From: Paenibacillus barcinonensis | GTDB taxonomy: Bacteria; Bacillota; Bacilli; Paenibacillales; Paenibacillaceae | DNA: 64,000 nt | NCBI RefSeq assembly: GCF_003217495.1 | Contig: NZ_QJSW01000006.1 | Coordinates: forward strand, 62,001-126,000 | Direction of reading: 5' to 3' | Shown here: piece by piece, positions 55,822-64,000 of the stretch | Position numbering within the stretch: position 1 is the stretch's first letter | Layout: each line of letters starts with the position of its first letter | Translations under genes and position numbers: made by a program | Notes under the pieces: model-generated | The model's input: only the letters and a program-made list of their open reading frames with translations | The model's database searches: none | What the model was told of the DNA's origin: nothing

Positions 55822-56636
55822 CCGTTCAATTGAATTATAAAGTCCCCAAAACATTATTAAACAAAGGCAGCGGCTTTCTAAGCGGATATACCCACACCTT
55901 AAATCCGTACACAGGTTGTACCTTTGCATGTTCTTACTGTTACGTCAGACAGATGCCGGTCTCCTTGTTTCGCAAGGAAGACTGGGGAAGCTGGGTCGAT
56001 GTGAAAAAAGAAGCCTCCGGTCTTCTCGCCAAAGAATTGCAGCGTGCCCGTAAGAAAGGTCAAGTGACCATTTTCATGTCGTCCAGCACCGACCCGTATC
56101 AACCTGCCGAGGCTCGCGAACGTATTACGCGCTCCTTGCTCGAAACGATGCTGCACCACCCGCCCGATTTTGTGCTGGTTCAGACTCGAAGCCCGCTTGT
56201 TACCCGTGATATCGACCTCCTCCAGCAGCTCGGTGATCGTGTGCGCGTGAGCATGACGGTAGAGACAGACCAAGATAACATCCGCAAGCACTTTACACCC
56301 GCTGCACCGCCCATTGCAGGCAGATTGCATGCACTCAAGCAATTGCGGGAGGCTGGCATTCAAGCACAGGCAGCCATTGCACCTGTTCTGCCAAGCAGTG
56401 ATCAGTTTGCTGTTACGTTAAGGCCGCTCGTTGAGCGTGTCTGCATTGATGATTATTTTATGGGAGATGGTAGTGAAGGCAAGCGCACACGGAGACTTGG
56501 AATGGAGCAGCTGTATCAGGAGATTGAACTGGAGCAATGCTACCAGCCTGAGGCGTACAAACGTGTGCTAGAGCTGATGAGAACACAGTTTGCGGAGCAT
56601 CAAATTTATGTTAGTCAGGCCGGATTTGAGCCTTGA
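55818..56636 (+). CDS. radical SAM protein (spore photoproduct lyase-like family)
   Basis: A 272-residue radical SAM enzyme. The 4Fe-4S ligands are Cys34, Cys38 and Cys41 in NPYTGCTFACSYCYVRQ, followed by a normal barrel (FMSSSTDPYQPAEAR, VSMTVETD, IAPVLPSSD). Members of this Rv2578c/SplB-like group are widespread and mostly uncharacterised; photoproduct-type DNA repair is a possibility suggested by SplB kinship. Its ATG overlaps adaA, so both proteins are made together, suggesting a DNA-repair or alkylation-linked role. A strong terminator follows. Confidence 0.85.
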   Translation: MTVQLNYKVPKTLLNKGSGFLSGYTHTLNPYTGCTFACSYCYVRQMPVSLFRKEDWGSWVDVKKEASGLLAKELQRARKKGQVTIFMSSSTDPYQPAEARERITRSLLETMLHHPPDFVLVQTRSPLVTRDIDLLQQLGDRVRVSMTVETDQDNIRKHFTPAAPPIAGRLHALKQLREAGIQAQAAIAPVLPSSDQFAVTLRPLVERVCIDDYFMGDGSEGKRTRRLGMEQLYQEIELEQCYQPEAYKRVLELMRTQFAEHQIYVSQAGFEP

Positions 56637-56704
56637 TCTCTATATACTTTTCAGGTCGGCCAGCAAGGGCCCATCCCACCTCGATCATATACAAATATAC
56701 AAAG

Positions 56705-56740
56705 AACAACCTCTTTCCGTCCATCAGGAAAGAGGTTGTT
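56705..56740. terminator. terminator with perfect 14-bp stem
   Basis: AACAACCTCTTTCC (56705-56718) and GGAAAGAGGTTGTT (56727-56740) form a perfect 14-bp stem with an eight-base loop. It lies between the convergent radical SAM and Gfo/Idh genes. Confidence 0.8.
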
Positions 56741-56847
56741 TCATCACGAAAGAACACATTATAATCAAACACATTCTTACATGCTTCACTTTACTTCATT
56801 TTATGTTAATGCACTGGATCATCACCATGTCTTAGATACATTACAGC

Positions 56848-57954
56848 TTACTTATCCAATGTATACAGTGGCAGATTAACAGGCAATGCCGCTGGGCGCT
56901 GACATGTACTCTTCATTGTGTAGAAGGTCTGCTCATCTGATGAATCGTGGAACGCCCACATCGCTTCGAGCACATGATAGGCCAGTTCGCCGCTGGCGCG
57001 GTGTGCACGTCCGCTCTGCACTGCGTAGGCCATATCTGCCACGCCAATGCCGCGCGTATTTTCCTGATAACCCGGTAGCAGCGGAGCTTCTGTCCATTCA
57101 TGATCACCGATCAAGCGGTATCGTACCGGACCGCCGAAGGTGTTTGGATCGGGAACCTGCAATGTGCCGTGTGTCCCGTAAATCTCAATCGGAGGCAGTG
57201 CGCTTCCACCAAACACATCAAAGCTTGTAATGAGCGTGCCGATGGCTCCTTGCTCAAATTGCAGCAGACCGGTGACATGGGTTGGAATGTCAACGGGAAT
57301 GGTCTGGCCCCTTTTTTTCTCACTCGTAATGGTACGTTCATTCATTGCTTTGCCCGTCATTCCGGCAATAGACTTGATCGGCCCCAGCAGCTGCACAAGT
57401 GCAGTCAGATAATAAGGTCCCATATCAAACATAGGCCCGCCACCGCTGGCGTAATAAAACTCGGGATCGGGATGCCAGAACTCATGTCCCCGGCTCATCA
57501 TAAAGGCTGTTGCCGCTACCGGCTTGCCAATAATTCCATCCTCTACGAGCTGAAGAGCCGTCTGAATACCTGAACCAAAGAAGGTTTCAGGAGCACAGCC
57601 AACCAATAGACCTTGACGTTTGGCTGTTTCCAGCACCGCCTGCCCTTCCTCACGGGTGACCGCAAGTGGCTTTTCCACATAAACGTGCTTGCCTGATTCC
57701 AACGCTCGTATGCATACCTCTGCATGAACAGCAGGAATTGTCAGGTTGATAATCAGCTCAATCTCGGGATCAGCGAACATTTCTTCTACAGTATATACAT
57801 TGGGCACGTTGTAGGCTGCTGCCTGCTCCTCTGCGCGCTTCCTGTCCAGATCAGCGACAGCAACAAGCTCAAGCACCTCAAAACGGTGACAGTTCTCCAT
57901 GTAGATGCCGCTGATTTTACCACAGCCGATAATACCAACTTTCATTGTTTTCAT
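56848..57954 (-). CDS. Gfo/Idh/MocA-family oxidoreductase
   Basis: A 368-residue oxidoreductase from ATG 57954 (AAGGGAG seven bases upstream; the open frame continues upstream to 58077 without signals). The Rossmann motif is VGIIGCGKISGIYM, the catalytic-Lys region is YVEKPLAVTREEG, and MFDMGPYYLTALVQLLGP marks the C-terminal substrate domain. It is third in a unit headed by another Gfo/Idh gene and a ThuA-like gene. The set is typical of unusual-sugar (for example trehalose-derivative or inositol-like) catabolism, but the substrate is unknown. Confidence 0.9.
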   Translation of the reverse strand: MKTMKVGIIGCGKISGIYMENCHRFEVLELVAVADLDRKRAEEQAAAYNVPNVYTVEEMFADPEIELIINLTIPAVHAEVCIRALESGKHVYVEKPLAVTREEGQAVLETAKRQGLLVGCAPETFFGSGIQTALQLVEDGIIGKPVAATAFMMSRGHEFWHPDPEFYYASGGGPMFDMGPYYLTALVQLLGPIKSIAGMTGKAMNERTITSEKKRGQTIPVDIPTHVTGLLQFEQGAIGTLITSFDVFGGSALPPIEIYGTHGTLQVPDPNTFGGPVRYRLIGDHEWTEAPLLPGYQENTRGIGVADMAYAVQSGRAHRASGELAYHVLEAMWAFHDSSDEQTFYTMKSTCQRPAALPVNLPLYTLDK

Positions 57955-58118
57955 ACTCTTGCTCCCTTCGCCGTGGATCAAATATGTCTTGTAAGGTCCT
58001 GTATAAACGTATTTCAAATGGGCCAATCGAAGCATATCGTATAACCTCAACTTGATATGATGACAAATGTGCCACACGCCAAACGTGCCACGGTCTGATT
58101 ACAGGTAGAATGTCAGCC

Positions 58119-58844
58119 TCAGGTTTGATTGTCAGCCATGCCTGTGTACGCCTCGGCTGCGCCTGTCGATCTGCTTTTCGCCAGCTCTTTGCCCGCTGCT
58201 GTCCACAGGAAACCGCTGCGCATCATCTCGGTCACCGGCTTCATATCAACGATATCCGCATGATGTCCGAGCGAGTTATAGAATACACGCCCTGCGCCCC
58301 AGCGCTTCGTCCAGGCTACAGGCATATCTACAGGCCCATTTGCTGCGTGAGGACCTGATACGATCGGGAAGCGGGTGGTTGCCAGCACTTCCACGGCGGG
58401 ATCAACGTGCAGGTAATACTGCTCACTTTTCACCTCGAAATCCTCGATGTGATCCAGGAGCGGACTTGAGCCACGTTTGATATTTACCATGTATTCCACA
58501 CCGTCATTCCCCGGATGAGCTACCCACTGTCCACCCGTCATAAACTGCCAGTCTACGTTTGTACGGAACGCATCACACATGCCGCCATGCAGCCCGGCAA
58601 GACCTACACCGCTCTGTACAGCCGCCGAAACATTATTGACCAGCTCCTGCTCAATCTGTCCCATTGTCCATAGAGGTACGATCAGATCCAGCCCTCGCAG
58701 CTTCCCTGCATCCGCATAGGACTCCAGCGTGTCGGAAACTTCAACTTCAAACTGCTCTTCTTTCAAGATACGCTCAAAAATGGCCGCCACCTGCTCCGGC
58801 TCATGTCCATCCCAGCCGCCCCATACAATTAGCGCTTTCTTCAT
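58119..58844 (-). CDS. ThuA-domain protein
   Basis: A 241-residue protein of the ThuA (trehalose utilisation) family, a class I glutamine-amidotransferase-like fold: ALIVWGGWDGHEPEQVA at the start, LAGLHGGMCDAFR near 85-97, and RVFYNSLGHHADI near the end. ThuA proteins occur beside Gfo/Idh oxidoreductases in sugar catabolism (3-keto-sugar routes), matching the neighbours on both sides. No signal peptide is seen. ATG 58844 is preferred to the preceding TTG. Confidence 0.88.
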   Translation of the reverse strand: MKKALIVWGGWDGHEPEQVAAIFERILKEEQFEVEVSDTLESYADAGKLRGLDLIVPLWTMGQIEQELVNNVSAAVQSGVGLAGLHGGMCDAFRTNVDWQFMTGGQWVAHPGNDGVEYMVNIKRGSSPLLDHIEDFEVKSEQYYLHVDPAVEVLATTRFPIVSGPHAANGPVDMPVAWTKRWGAGRVFYNSLGHHADIVDMKPVTEMMRSGFLWTAAGKELAKSRSTGAAEAYTGMADNQT

Positions 58845-59006
58845 CAATTAATCACTCGCTTTCGCTTCATTCAATTAGGTCGTTCAGTGGAGCAGAATCA
58901 GAATATCTGACAATACCTCTAACTTATCTGCTGCTCTTGATGCTCTGCCTTCAACTACTGGCTTATCTTCTAGCCGCATCCCTGCTGTTGAATCGTAGCT
59001 CCAGCA

Positions 59007-60179
59007 TTACATCTCTTCAAGCGTAACCCAGCGGCGTTCAGCGACCGAGCGTTCTACTGCTTCCAGTACAGCCTGGCAGGCAACCCCATCATGGAAGCTA
59101 GGTGATGGCTGACGGCCTTCCGAGATGGCGGTTACCAGTTCCAGCATCTCATGGGTGAACGTGTGTTCAAAGCCAATCGTGTGTCCTGCAGGCCACCAAG
59201 CTTCGGCGTATTTATGCGCAGGATCGGTTGCCAGTACACGGCGGAAGCCCTGCACATCCTCATCGTCCGTAGTGAAATACACTTCCAGTTCATTCATACG
59301 TTCAAAATCAAAACGCACACTGCCCAGACTGCCGTTAATCTCAAACGAATTCGTGCTTCGATGGCCAGCAGCAAATCGCGTAGCTTCGAAGCTGCCTAGC
59401 GCTCCGCCTGCGAATCGAGCCAGGAACAGTGTCGCATCATCTACTGTGACCTCACCTTTAGGTGCATCTGCACTTGAGCTGCCTTTCGCACTTAGGCCTG
59501 TCATCTCGGACGCAAGCGGACGTTCTTTAATGAACGTTTCACTCATGCCGATTACTTCCTGGAACTCACCAACGAGGAAACGGGCCAGATCAATCAAATG
59601 CGCACCGAGATCTCCATGTGAACCGGAGCCGGCAACTTCTTTTTGCAGACGCCATACGAGTGGGAAGCTCGGGTCCAGAATCCAGTCCTGAAGGAAGAAC
59701 GCACGGAAATGATAGATTTTGCCCAGACGTCCACTCTGGATCAGATCCTTTGCAAGCTGCACGGCTGGTGAGAAACGATAGTTGAATCCAACCATGTGAG
59801 TGATGCCCGCCTCTTCGGCAGCCTGCAGCATCTCACGGGAATCGGCAAGCGAGAGCGCAAGTGGCTTCTCACAGAACAGATGCTTGCCTTGACGAGCTGC
59901 CTCAAGCGCAATCTCTTTATGAGCGTCACTTGGGGCATTGATATCAATCAGGTCAATATCATCCCGCTTCACCAGCTCACGCCAATCCGTCACACTCTCG
60001 GACCATCCAAACTGGTTTGCCGCCGCCTGTACGCCCTGCTCATTGCGCCCGCAGATTACTGACATTTCAGGCTGCAGTGGAGCAGAAGGGAAGAACATCG
60101 GTAAACTGCGATATGCATTGCTGTGGGCCTTCCCCATAAACTTGTATCCAACCATTCCTACACGAAGACGTTTTGACAT
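59007..60179 (-). CDS. Gfo/Idh/MocA-family oxidoreductase
   Basis: A 390-residue oxidoreductase from ATG 60179, preceded by GAGGAGG at eight bases. It begins MSKRLRVGMVGYKFMGKAHSNAYR, has CEKPLALSLADSREM around residue 100 carrying the catalytic Lys, and GSHGDLGAHLIDLARFLVGE in the substrate domain. It is the first gene of the Gfo-ThuA-Gfo unit. A LacI-family gene precedes it on the same strand, with three short palindromes in the gap. Confidence 0.9.
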   Translation of the reverse strand: MSKRLRVGMVGYKFMGKAHSNAYRSLPMFFPSAPLQPEMSVICGRNEQGVQAAANQFGWSESVTDWRELVKRDDIDLIDINAPSDAHKEIALEAARQGKHLFCEKPLALSLADSREMLQAAEEAGITHMVGFNYRFSPAVQLAKDLIQSGRLGKIYHFRAFFLQDWILDPSFPLVWRLQKEVAGSGSHGDLGAHLIDLARFLVGEFQEVIGMSETFIKERPLASEMTGLSAKGSSSADAPKGEVTVDDATLFLARFAGGALGSFEATRFAAGHRSTNSFEINGSLGSVRFDFERMNELEVYFTTDDEDVQGFRRVLATDPAHKYAEAWWPAGHTIGFEHTFTHEMLELVTAISEGRQPSPSFHDGVACQAVLEAVERSVAERRWVTLEEM

Positions 60180-60268
60180 GAACATTTCCTCCTCAAATCG
60201 AATGTATATAACCAATCTCATATCTAGATAAGTTCGACTAAAGATTTTACACAATCCACTCCGGTGAT

Positions 60269-60324
60269 AAGCGTACGCTTCCGCTGTAGCTTTCTTACAG
60301 AAAGCTTTCAGGCGAACACTTCGC
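60269..60324. repeat. three consecutive short palindromes upstream of the Gfo/ThuA unit
   Basis: AAGCGTACGCTT (60269-60280, perfect), AGCTTTC-ttaca-GAAAGCT (60288-60306) and GCGAA-cac-TTCGC (60312-60324) lie in a row between the LacI stop and the Gfo/Idh start. They may be operators or stacked hairpins; no T tract follows on the minus strand. Confidence 0.6.
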
Positions 60325-60379
60325 TTTTCCAGTTTTTTTTATACAAGCAGGAGTAACCATGAGCAGTTTCAACATACAT

Positions 60380-61402
60380 TCAGGCTCGGAACCGACTGCT
60401 GGATGAGGCTCGAACAATCAATTCAGTTGGCAGAAGTGTCCTTGGAGACTGCAACGCTTCAGCAGGATGCATCAATTTGGAAACAGCAATCTCGCCCATC
60501 TCGAAAAAAGGAACCCTTACGCTGCTCAGTGCCGGAACCGCCATCTCGGCTGCATCCGAGTCATCATAACCAACGAAGGCGGGGAAGTCCTCGATCCGTA
60601 CCCCTCGTTCACGCAAGCCATGCATCACTCCAATTGCCATCCGGTCATTGGCTGCAAACACCGCATCAATCTCATGCAGACGTTCAGCAATTATTGCTGC
60701 TGCCTCTATCCCGCTCCGTCTGCTGTAATTCCCTTCGAGCAGCAAACTCGGATCAAGCTCCATTCCAGCCTGTTGCAGGCCCAGGCGCACACCTTCCATC
60801 CGTTCCTGACTGTTCGAGTAGCTGTACGGTCCGTTCAGAAAAGTAATATTTCGATACCCTTGGTCGGTAAGATGGCGTATAGCAAGGCGGCTACCCTCGA
60901 CATGATCAGCATCGACTTCAAAGAACGATTCCCCTGTAAAATGCTGATTCATAACGCAGAAGGGATGTCCTTCCCGGTCCAGCTGCTGAATTGCAGCCAG
61001 CTCATCATGATCATACCTTGCACCAAGAATGATACAAGCATCAATCTTTTGTCTTCGGAACAGATCGGTATAATTCATAACTTCACCCGGTGTTTGAAAC
61101 ATGACGAGCAGATCGAGACCGTTATCTCGCGCTTTGCTTCCAATGCCGCTTAACATTTCGGAGAAAAAATAGGCCGAGAACAGATGTGCCTTCGGAACAT
61201 AAGGCAGAACGACACCCAGATTACCACTTTTGCTTCTGGCAAAGCTGCGGGCAAGTGCACTCGGCACATAGCCTAACCGCTCGGAAGCTTCAAGCACCCT
61301 GCGACGAGTCTCCTCCCTGATTGGTCCAACGCCATTGAGAACCCTGGATACCGTTGCCTCGGATACCCCCGCAAGTTCAGCCACTTCTCTGCGAGAAGCC
61401 AT
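60380..61402 (-). CDS. LacI-family regulator of the Gfo/ThuA unit
   Basis: A 340-residue LacI/GalR regulator from ATG 61402 (GGGGGTG upstream). The helix-turn-helix is SRREVAELAGVSEATVSRVLNG, followed by the hinge (PSALARSFAR) and an effector-binding domain (LGVVLPYVPKAHLFSAYFF, FVGYDDSDAAEMAVPALSSVRVP). It precedes the Gfo-ThuA-Gfo unit on the same strand and probably regulates it. A perfect 16-bp palindrome lies 57 bases upstream of the start, a likely autoregulatory operator. Confidence 0.9.
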   Translation of the reverse strand: MASRREVAELAGVSEATVSRVLNGVGPIREETRRRVLEASERLGYVPSALARSFARSKSGNLGVVLPYVPKAHLFSAYFFSEMLSGIGSKARDNGLDLLVMFQTPGEVMNYTDLFRRQKIDACIILGARYDHDELAAIQQLDREGHPFCVMNQHFTGESFFEVDADHVEGSRLAIRHLTDQGYRNITFLNGPYSYSNSQERMEGVRLGLQQAGMELDPSLLLEGNYSRRSGIEAAAIIAERLHEIDAVFAANDRMAIGVMHGLRERGVRIEDFPAFVGYDDSDAAEMAVPALSSVRVPFFEMGEIAVSKLMHPAEALQSPRTLLPTELIVRASSSSRFRA

Positions 61403-61458
61403 GTCTTTCACCCCCTTCAGATGGACTACGCAAGTTATAATCAATCGTAATATCATTT

Positions 61459-61474
61459 ATGTACGCGCGTACAT
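61459..61474. promoter_or_regulatory. perfect 16-bp palindrome, LacI operator candidate
   Basis: ATGTACGCGCGTACAT is exactly self-complementary with a central CG step, as expected for a LacI-family operator. It is positioned just upstream of the LacI-type gene, where it could block its promoter. Confidence 0.65.
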
Positions 61475-61515
61475 TTTCTCATGTCATGTAACCGTTGTCA
61501 ATGCAAAAACAACAA

Positions 61516-61555
61516 AAAAATGAGGAATTCAGGCTGAGCCTTTTTCCTCATTTTT
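61516..61555 (-). terminator. intrinsic terminator of glpX
   Basis: AAAAATGAGGAA (61516-61527) pairs with TTCCTCATTTTT (61544-61555). On the minus strand a run of seven T residues follows, about 70 bases after the glpX stop. Confidence 0.85.
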
Positions 61556-61625
61556 GATTTGTCTATAACACAGTTCATAATCACTACTATAAATAGAACA
61601 TTATTGTGCAGATCAAGCCAGCGTG

Positions 61626-62711
61626 TTATGCCTTGGCTGCTGTAGCACTGGGCTCCTTGGAGGACTGATTGAATTCTGCCTGCTCCTTATCCTTGCTGAG
61701 CTTGCGCGCACGGTCCGACGGCTCGGAGGAAGCTTGAAGCTTGCGAACTTTATGCAGGACCTCCTTGTTAGGCAGAAAGTGCTGGGACCGAATAAAGCGA
61801 ATGGTTTTAGTTTTGGCACGCATAACAATGGAATCCGTTTCTGCCCGATCATCTGCAAGGTAACGTACTCCACCAAGAATCTCACCAGGTGTTACACCCG
61901 TAGCAGCAAAAATAACATCCTCTGTACCGATCATGTCCTCCATCGTTAACACTTTGTATGGATTGTCAATTCCCATCTGCAGGCAGCGCTGGAACTCATC
62001 TGCATTGGCAGGCATCAAACGACCTTGAATCTCGCCTCCAAGGCAGGATAAAGCTGCTGCTGCAAGCACTCCTTCAGGTGCTCCACCTGATCCGACATAC
62101 AGATCAATGCCCGCTTCCGGGAAAGCGGGAGCCATCGCTCCGGCAACGTCTCCATCACTAAGAAACTTGATCCGCACGCCCACTTTGCGCAGTGTCTTGA
62201 TCGTGCTCTCATGCCGAACACGGTCCAGTATCATGACCGTCAGATCGGATATATTTTTGTTCAGAGCGGCAGCCGCCTTTTCAAGCGTTACCTCAACCGG
62301 ATCTTCAATGCTGACCTTGCCAACAAGTGCAGGGCCAACCGCCAGCTTCTCCATATACATGTCAGGAGCGTGCAGCAGATTGCCTTTTCCCGCCACCGCA
62401 ATGACGGACAATGCGTTATTCAGCCCTTTGGCTACAATCTCTGTGCCCTCCAGCGGATCAACGGCCACATCAACCTCAGGCCCTTCCGCATTGCCTACTT
62501 CCTCTCCAATGTACAGCATCGGAGCCTCATCCATCTCGCCTTCTCCAATAACAACTGTGCCGCGAATAGACACGGAATCGAACATGGCCCGCATGGCCAA
62601 AGTAGCCGCCTCATCCGCACTGTTCTTATCGCCTCTTCCCATCCACGGGGCTGAAGCTAATGCTGCCAATTCTGTTACTCGTACAATTTCCAACGCCAGC
62701 TCGCGTTCCAT
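61626..62711 (-). CDS. glpX: fructose-1,6-bisphosphatase, class II
   Basis: A 361-residue class II FBPase, the gluconeogenic step from fructose-1,6-bisphosphate to fructose-6-phosphate. Metal- and substrate-binding motifs are intact: GRGDKNSADEAA near residue 30, VVIGEGEMDEAPMLYIGEEVG near 55-75, and VDPLEGTE near 90. The start ATG 62711 (AAGGGA upstream) gives the canonical MERELALEIV. The C-terminus has a charged 40-residue extension (KLQASSEPSDRARKLSKDKE...) beyond the usual core. It is monocistronic with a terminator. Confidence 0.95.
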   Translation of the reverse strand: MERELALEIVRVTELAALASAPWMGRGDKNSADEAATLAMRAMFDSVSIRGTVVIGEGEMDEAPMLYIGEEVGNAEGPEVDVAVDPLEGTEIVAKGLNNALSVIAVAGKGNLLHAPDMYMEKLAVGPALVGKVSIEDPVEVTLEKAAAALNKNISDLTVMILDRVRHESTIKTLRKVGVRIKFLSDGDVAGAMAPAFPEAGIDLYVGSGGAPEGVLAAAALSCLGGEIQGRLMPANADEFQRCLQMGIDNPYKVLTMEDMIGTEDVIFAATGVTPGEILGGVRYLADDRAETDSIVMRAKTKTIRFIRSQHFLPNKEVLHKVRKLQASSEPSDRARKLSKDKEQAEFNQSSKEPSATAAKA

Positions 62712-63354
62712 GCCTGCCACTTCCCTTCTGGTTTTCCACAGCATAACGTGAAGGACAGCCGAAATCTATCGCAAATCCATATCAATTCAATCTAAAATGA
62801 GCGTAGTGACAGCTTTTTCGCTCTGTTTTACTTATTTTAACATTTATTAATTTTATGAGTTTTTCGTGCTCAAGTCGTTTCTTCAACGCTTGATTTTGTT
62901 CCTTTTTCTATGTTCAAACATTAATATTTTTTCCAATTCTCTTGGCCGTTTTGGTACCTTTCGTTCGAATAGCTCCCCTCTCCTCTTCAGTGAAGCATTA
63001 ACTTCCTCTAACTCAAGAAGCACCACGTTTTGCATTCACAATCAGAGCTGGCACTGCTCGTATTCTGACAAAATCGAAAACGATTTTCGAGAATGCTCGT
63101 GCACTTCAGTATTTGCTAATAAAATGGAAGTATCGAGTTGATTACTCGGATATTCCAGTGATATATAAATGACTGCAAAGAGATGTATTTTTAAGTATTA
63201 ATCAGGACTTTAGCCTTTGCTAATGTCATAGATACAGTCTATATTGGATATCGAAAAATATGAGTTTACATAATATTAATTACGTTATATTTATAAGACA
63301 AAATAATCCATAATTTACCACCCTTTTAAAATTGGAGACTCATTCAACACAAAA
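62712..63354. other. gene-poor intergenic stretch
   Basis: About 640 A/T-rich bases upstream of glpX and downstream of the CBM3 gene. Open frames here are short, low-complexity and lack ribosome binding sites, so I call none. It contains one compound inverted repeat (63056-63100) and presumably the glpX promoter. I recognise no RNA family or mobile element. Confidence 0.55.
63056..63100. repeat. compound inverted repeat
   Basis: AAAATCG-aaaa-CGATTTT (63070-63087) forms a perfect 7-bp stem, extended outside an internal loop by ATTCT/AGAAT (63062-63066 and 63090-63094). GCTCGT flanks both sides as a direct repeat. No poly-T follows, so a terminator role is doubtful. Confidence 0.6.
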
Positions 63355-63388
63355 AAGACCAAGTCAGTCGTATTACTGACATGGCCTT
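63355..63388 (-). terminator. terminator of the CBM3 glycosidase gene
   Basis: AAGACCAAGTCAGT pairs with ACTGACATGGCCTT at 12 of 14 positions. On the minus strand six T residues follow, 24 bases after the stop at 63412. Confidence 0.75.
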
Positions 63389-63411
63389 ATATCTTATCTA
63401 ATTCATGTTCA

Positions 63412-64000
63412 TTAAGGTTCCATTCCCCACACCAACTGGTTGTTTACATACCCGGTAACCTTGCTATGGTTCGCATATTGATTGCCTGATGCCATGAAGG
63501 AATAGTCGTCTGCCTGATTGTAATTGGACCAGTTATTTTTGGAGAAACGCGCCTGGATCTCTGCACTCCCGCCTGGATTTAACACTCCGGCATTGCTGGT
63601 GAAGCCCAGCTCCACATAATAGTCAGCACCCGTAGCCGGTGATGTCATCTTCACAAATGTACTGGTAACGTGGGCACTTCCAATACTTGACCAATCCGTC
63701 CAAAAGGTCTGTGCTTCCTCACCATCAATCGTGTAATAATATCGTACCTTCACATCACTGAGATGGATATCGGTATCCCCGGAATTGATTAGCTTGAACT
63801 TGGGAGCAATGCCGCTCGTCGAGGCACTTGTATTGCCATTATACGCCTGAATCGTTAACTGAGCGTCCGTTGGAGCAACCGCCGAGCTATCCGTTACATT
63901 TAATTTAAGAACAGCAGCCTTGCCGCCATCAAAATGAAAAGTCAAACTCGACTGGCCCACAGGCAAAGTGGACAGGTAAGATGAGTTAAAAACCACCGTT
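63412..64000 (-). CDS. C-terminal part of secreted glycosidase with X2 and CBM3 modules (partial)
   Basis: The window catches the last 195 or so codons of a larger gene whose 5' part lies beyond 64000. The first 37 residues (STLPVGQSSLTFHFDGGKAAVLKLNV) are the end of an X2/CBM_X2 Ig-like linker module. The rest is a family 3 carbohydrate-binding module: LTIQAYNGNTSASTSGIAPKFKLINSG, VKVRYYYTIDG, and the closing YANHSKVTGYVNNQLVWG. CBM3 domains bind crystalline cellulose or related beta-glucans, so the whole protein is probably an exported cellulase, xyloglucanase or similar. It is complete at the C-terminus, with a terminator after it. Confidence 0.88.
   Translation of the reverse strand, partial: TVVFNSSYLSTLPVGQSSLTFHFDGGKAAVLKLNVTDSSAVAPTDAQLTIQAYNGNTSASTSGIAPKFKLINSGDTDIHLSDVKVRYYYTIDGEEAQTFWTDWSSIGSAHVTSTFVKMTSPATGADYYVELGFTSNAGVLNPGGSAEIQARFSKNNWSNYNQADDYSFMASGNQYANHSKVTGYVNNQLVWGMEP

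Noticed and set aside
62107..62751. 214-codon plus-strand open frame opposite glpX
   Set aside because: Ser/Thr/Pro-rich low-complexity translation typical of the antisense of a coding gene; glpX is certain.
62866..63141. 91-codon open frame in the gene-poor stretch
   Set aside because: No ribosome binding site, low-complexity translation (runs of Ser/Asn/Leu), and it crosses the compound inverted repeat.

Overview
The window reads as a chromosomal segment of a Paenibacillus-type Gram-positive bacterium (Firmicutes, Bacilli). The inference rests on strong AGGAGG-type ribosome binding sites with frequent GTG/TTG starts, T-rich intrinsic terminators, a GH52/GH67 xylan-oligomer operon, B. subtilis-like deo and Zur regulons, an AdaA protein, and a CBM3/X2 modular glycosidase at the right edge. 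I see no rRNA, tRNA, transposase, phage gene or CRISPR array. Family names come from motif recognition and memory; no search was run.

Region 1 (1-10.4 kb, minus strand) is one tight five-gene operon: MoxR-type AAA+ ATPase, DUF5682 protein, VWA-domain protein, DUF4132 giant protein and SWIM zinc-finger protein. The gene set matches the poorly understood E. coli yehI/yehL/yehM/yehP/yehQ group and is the least understood system here. Region 2 (10.6-17.5 kb) is a set of small stress or housekeeping units: cytochrome P450 overlapping a membrane-anchored L7/L12-like protein, two SDR oxidoreductases, a pyruvate-oxidase-type ThDP enzyme, a Dabb protein, zinc-free ribosomal protein L31 and an HPr-like protein with an aberrant active site.

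Region 3 (17.6-29.2 kb) handles glucuronoxylan fragments. A GH52 beta-xylosidase, GH67 alpha-glucuronidase and sorbitol-dehydrogenase-like enzyme form an operon divergent from an AraC regulator. An ArsR/aldehyde dehydrogenase pair lies between this and a GntR-uxuA-uxuB unit, so released (methyl)glucuronic acid can be carried from fructuronate through mannonate towards KDG. Region 4 (29.3-31.7 kb) holds a DUF421/DUF4363 membrane pair, an M50-like peptidase and an unknown protein.

Region 5 (31.9-38.5 kb) is a zinc-limitation regulon: znuCBA, a cysteine-depleted L33 paralog (49 codons), a COG0523 GTPase, a UPF0718 permease and its DUF1980 partner. Four Zur-box-like palindromes sit in front of these units. 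Region 6 (38.8-45.6 kb) is a nucleoside-salvage cluster, deoR - deoC - nupC - deoB - deoD - pdp, with a DeoR-type palindrome before deoC. Region 7 (45.8-52.6 kb) has an azoreductase, an unknown small protein and an L-fucose (or D-arabinose) pathway fucI-kinase-aldolase divergent from a LacI regulator; related palindromes lie on both sides of the divergent region.

Region 8 (52.8-61.4 kb) contains an epimerase, a decapitated SAM-methyltransferase remnant, three Gfo/Idh/MocA oxidoreductases, a ThuA-like protein with its LacI regulator, and an adaA gene overlapping a radical-SAM gene. The right end holds glpX, a 0.7-kb gene-poor stretch and the C-terminus of a secreted X2-CBM3 glycosidase that runs off the window.
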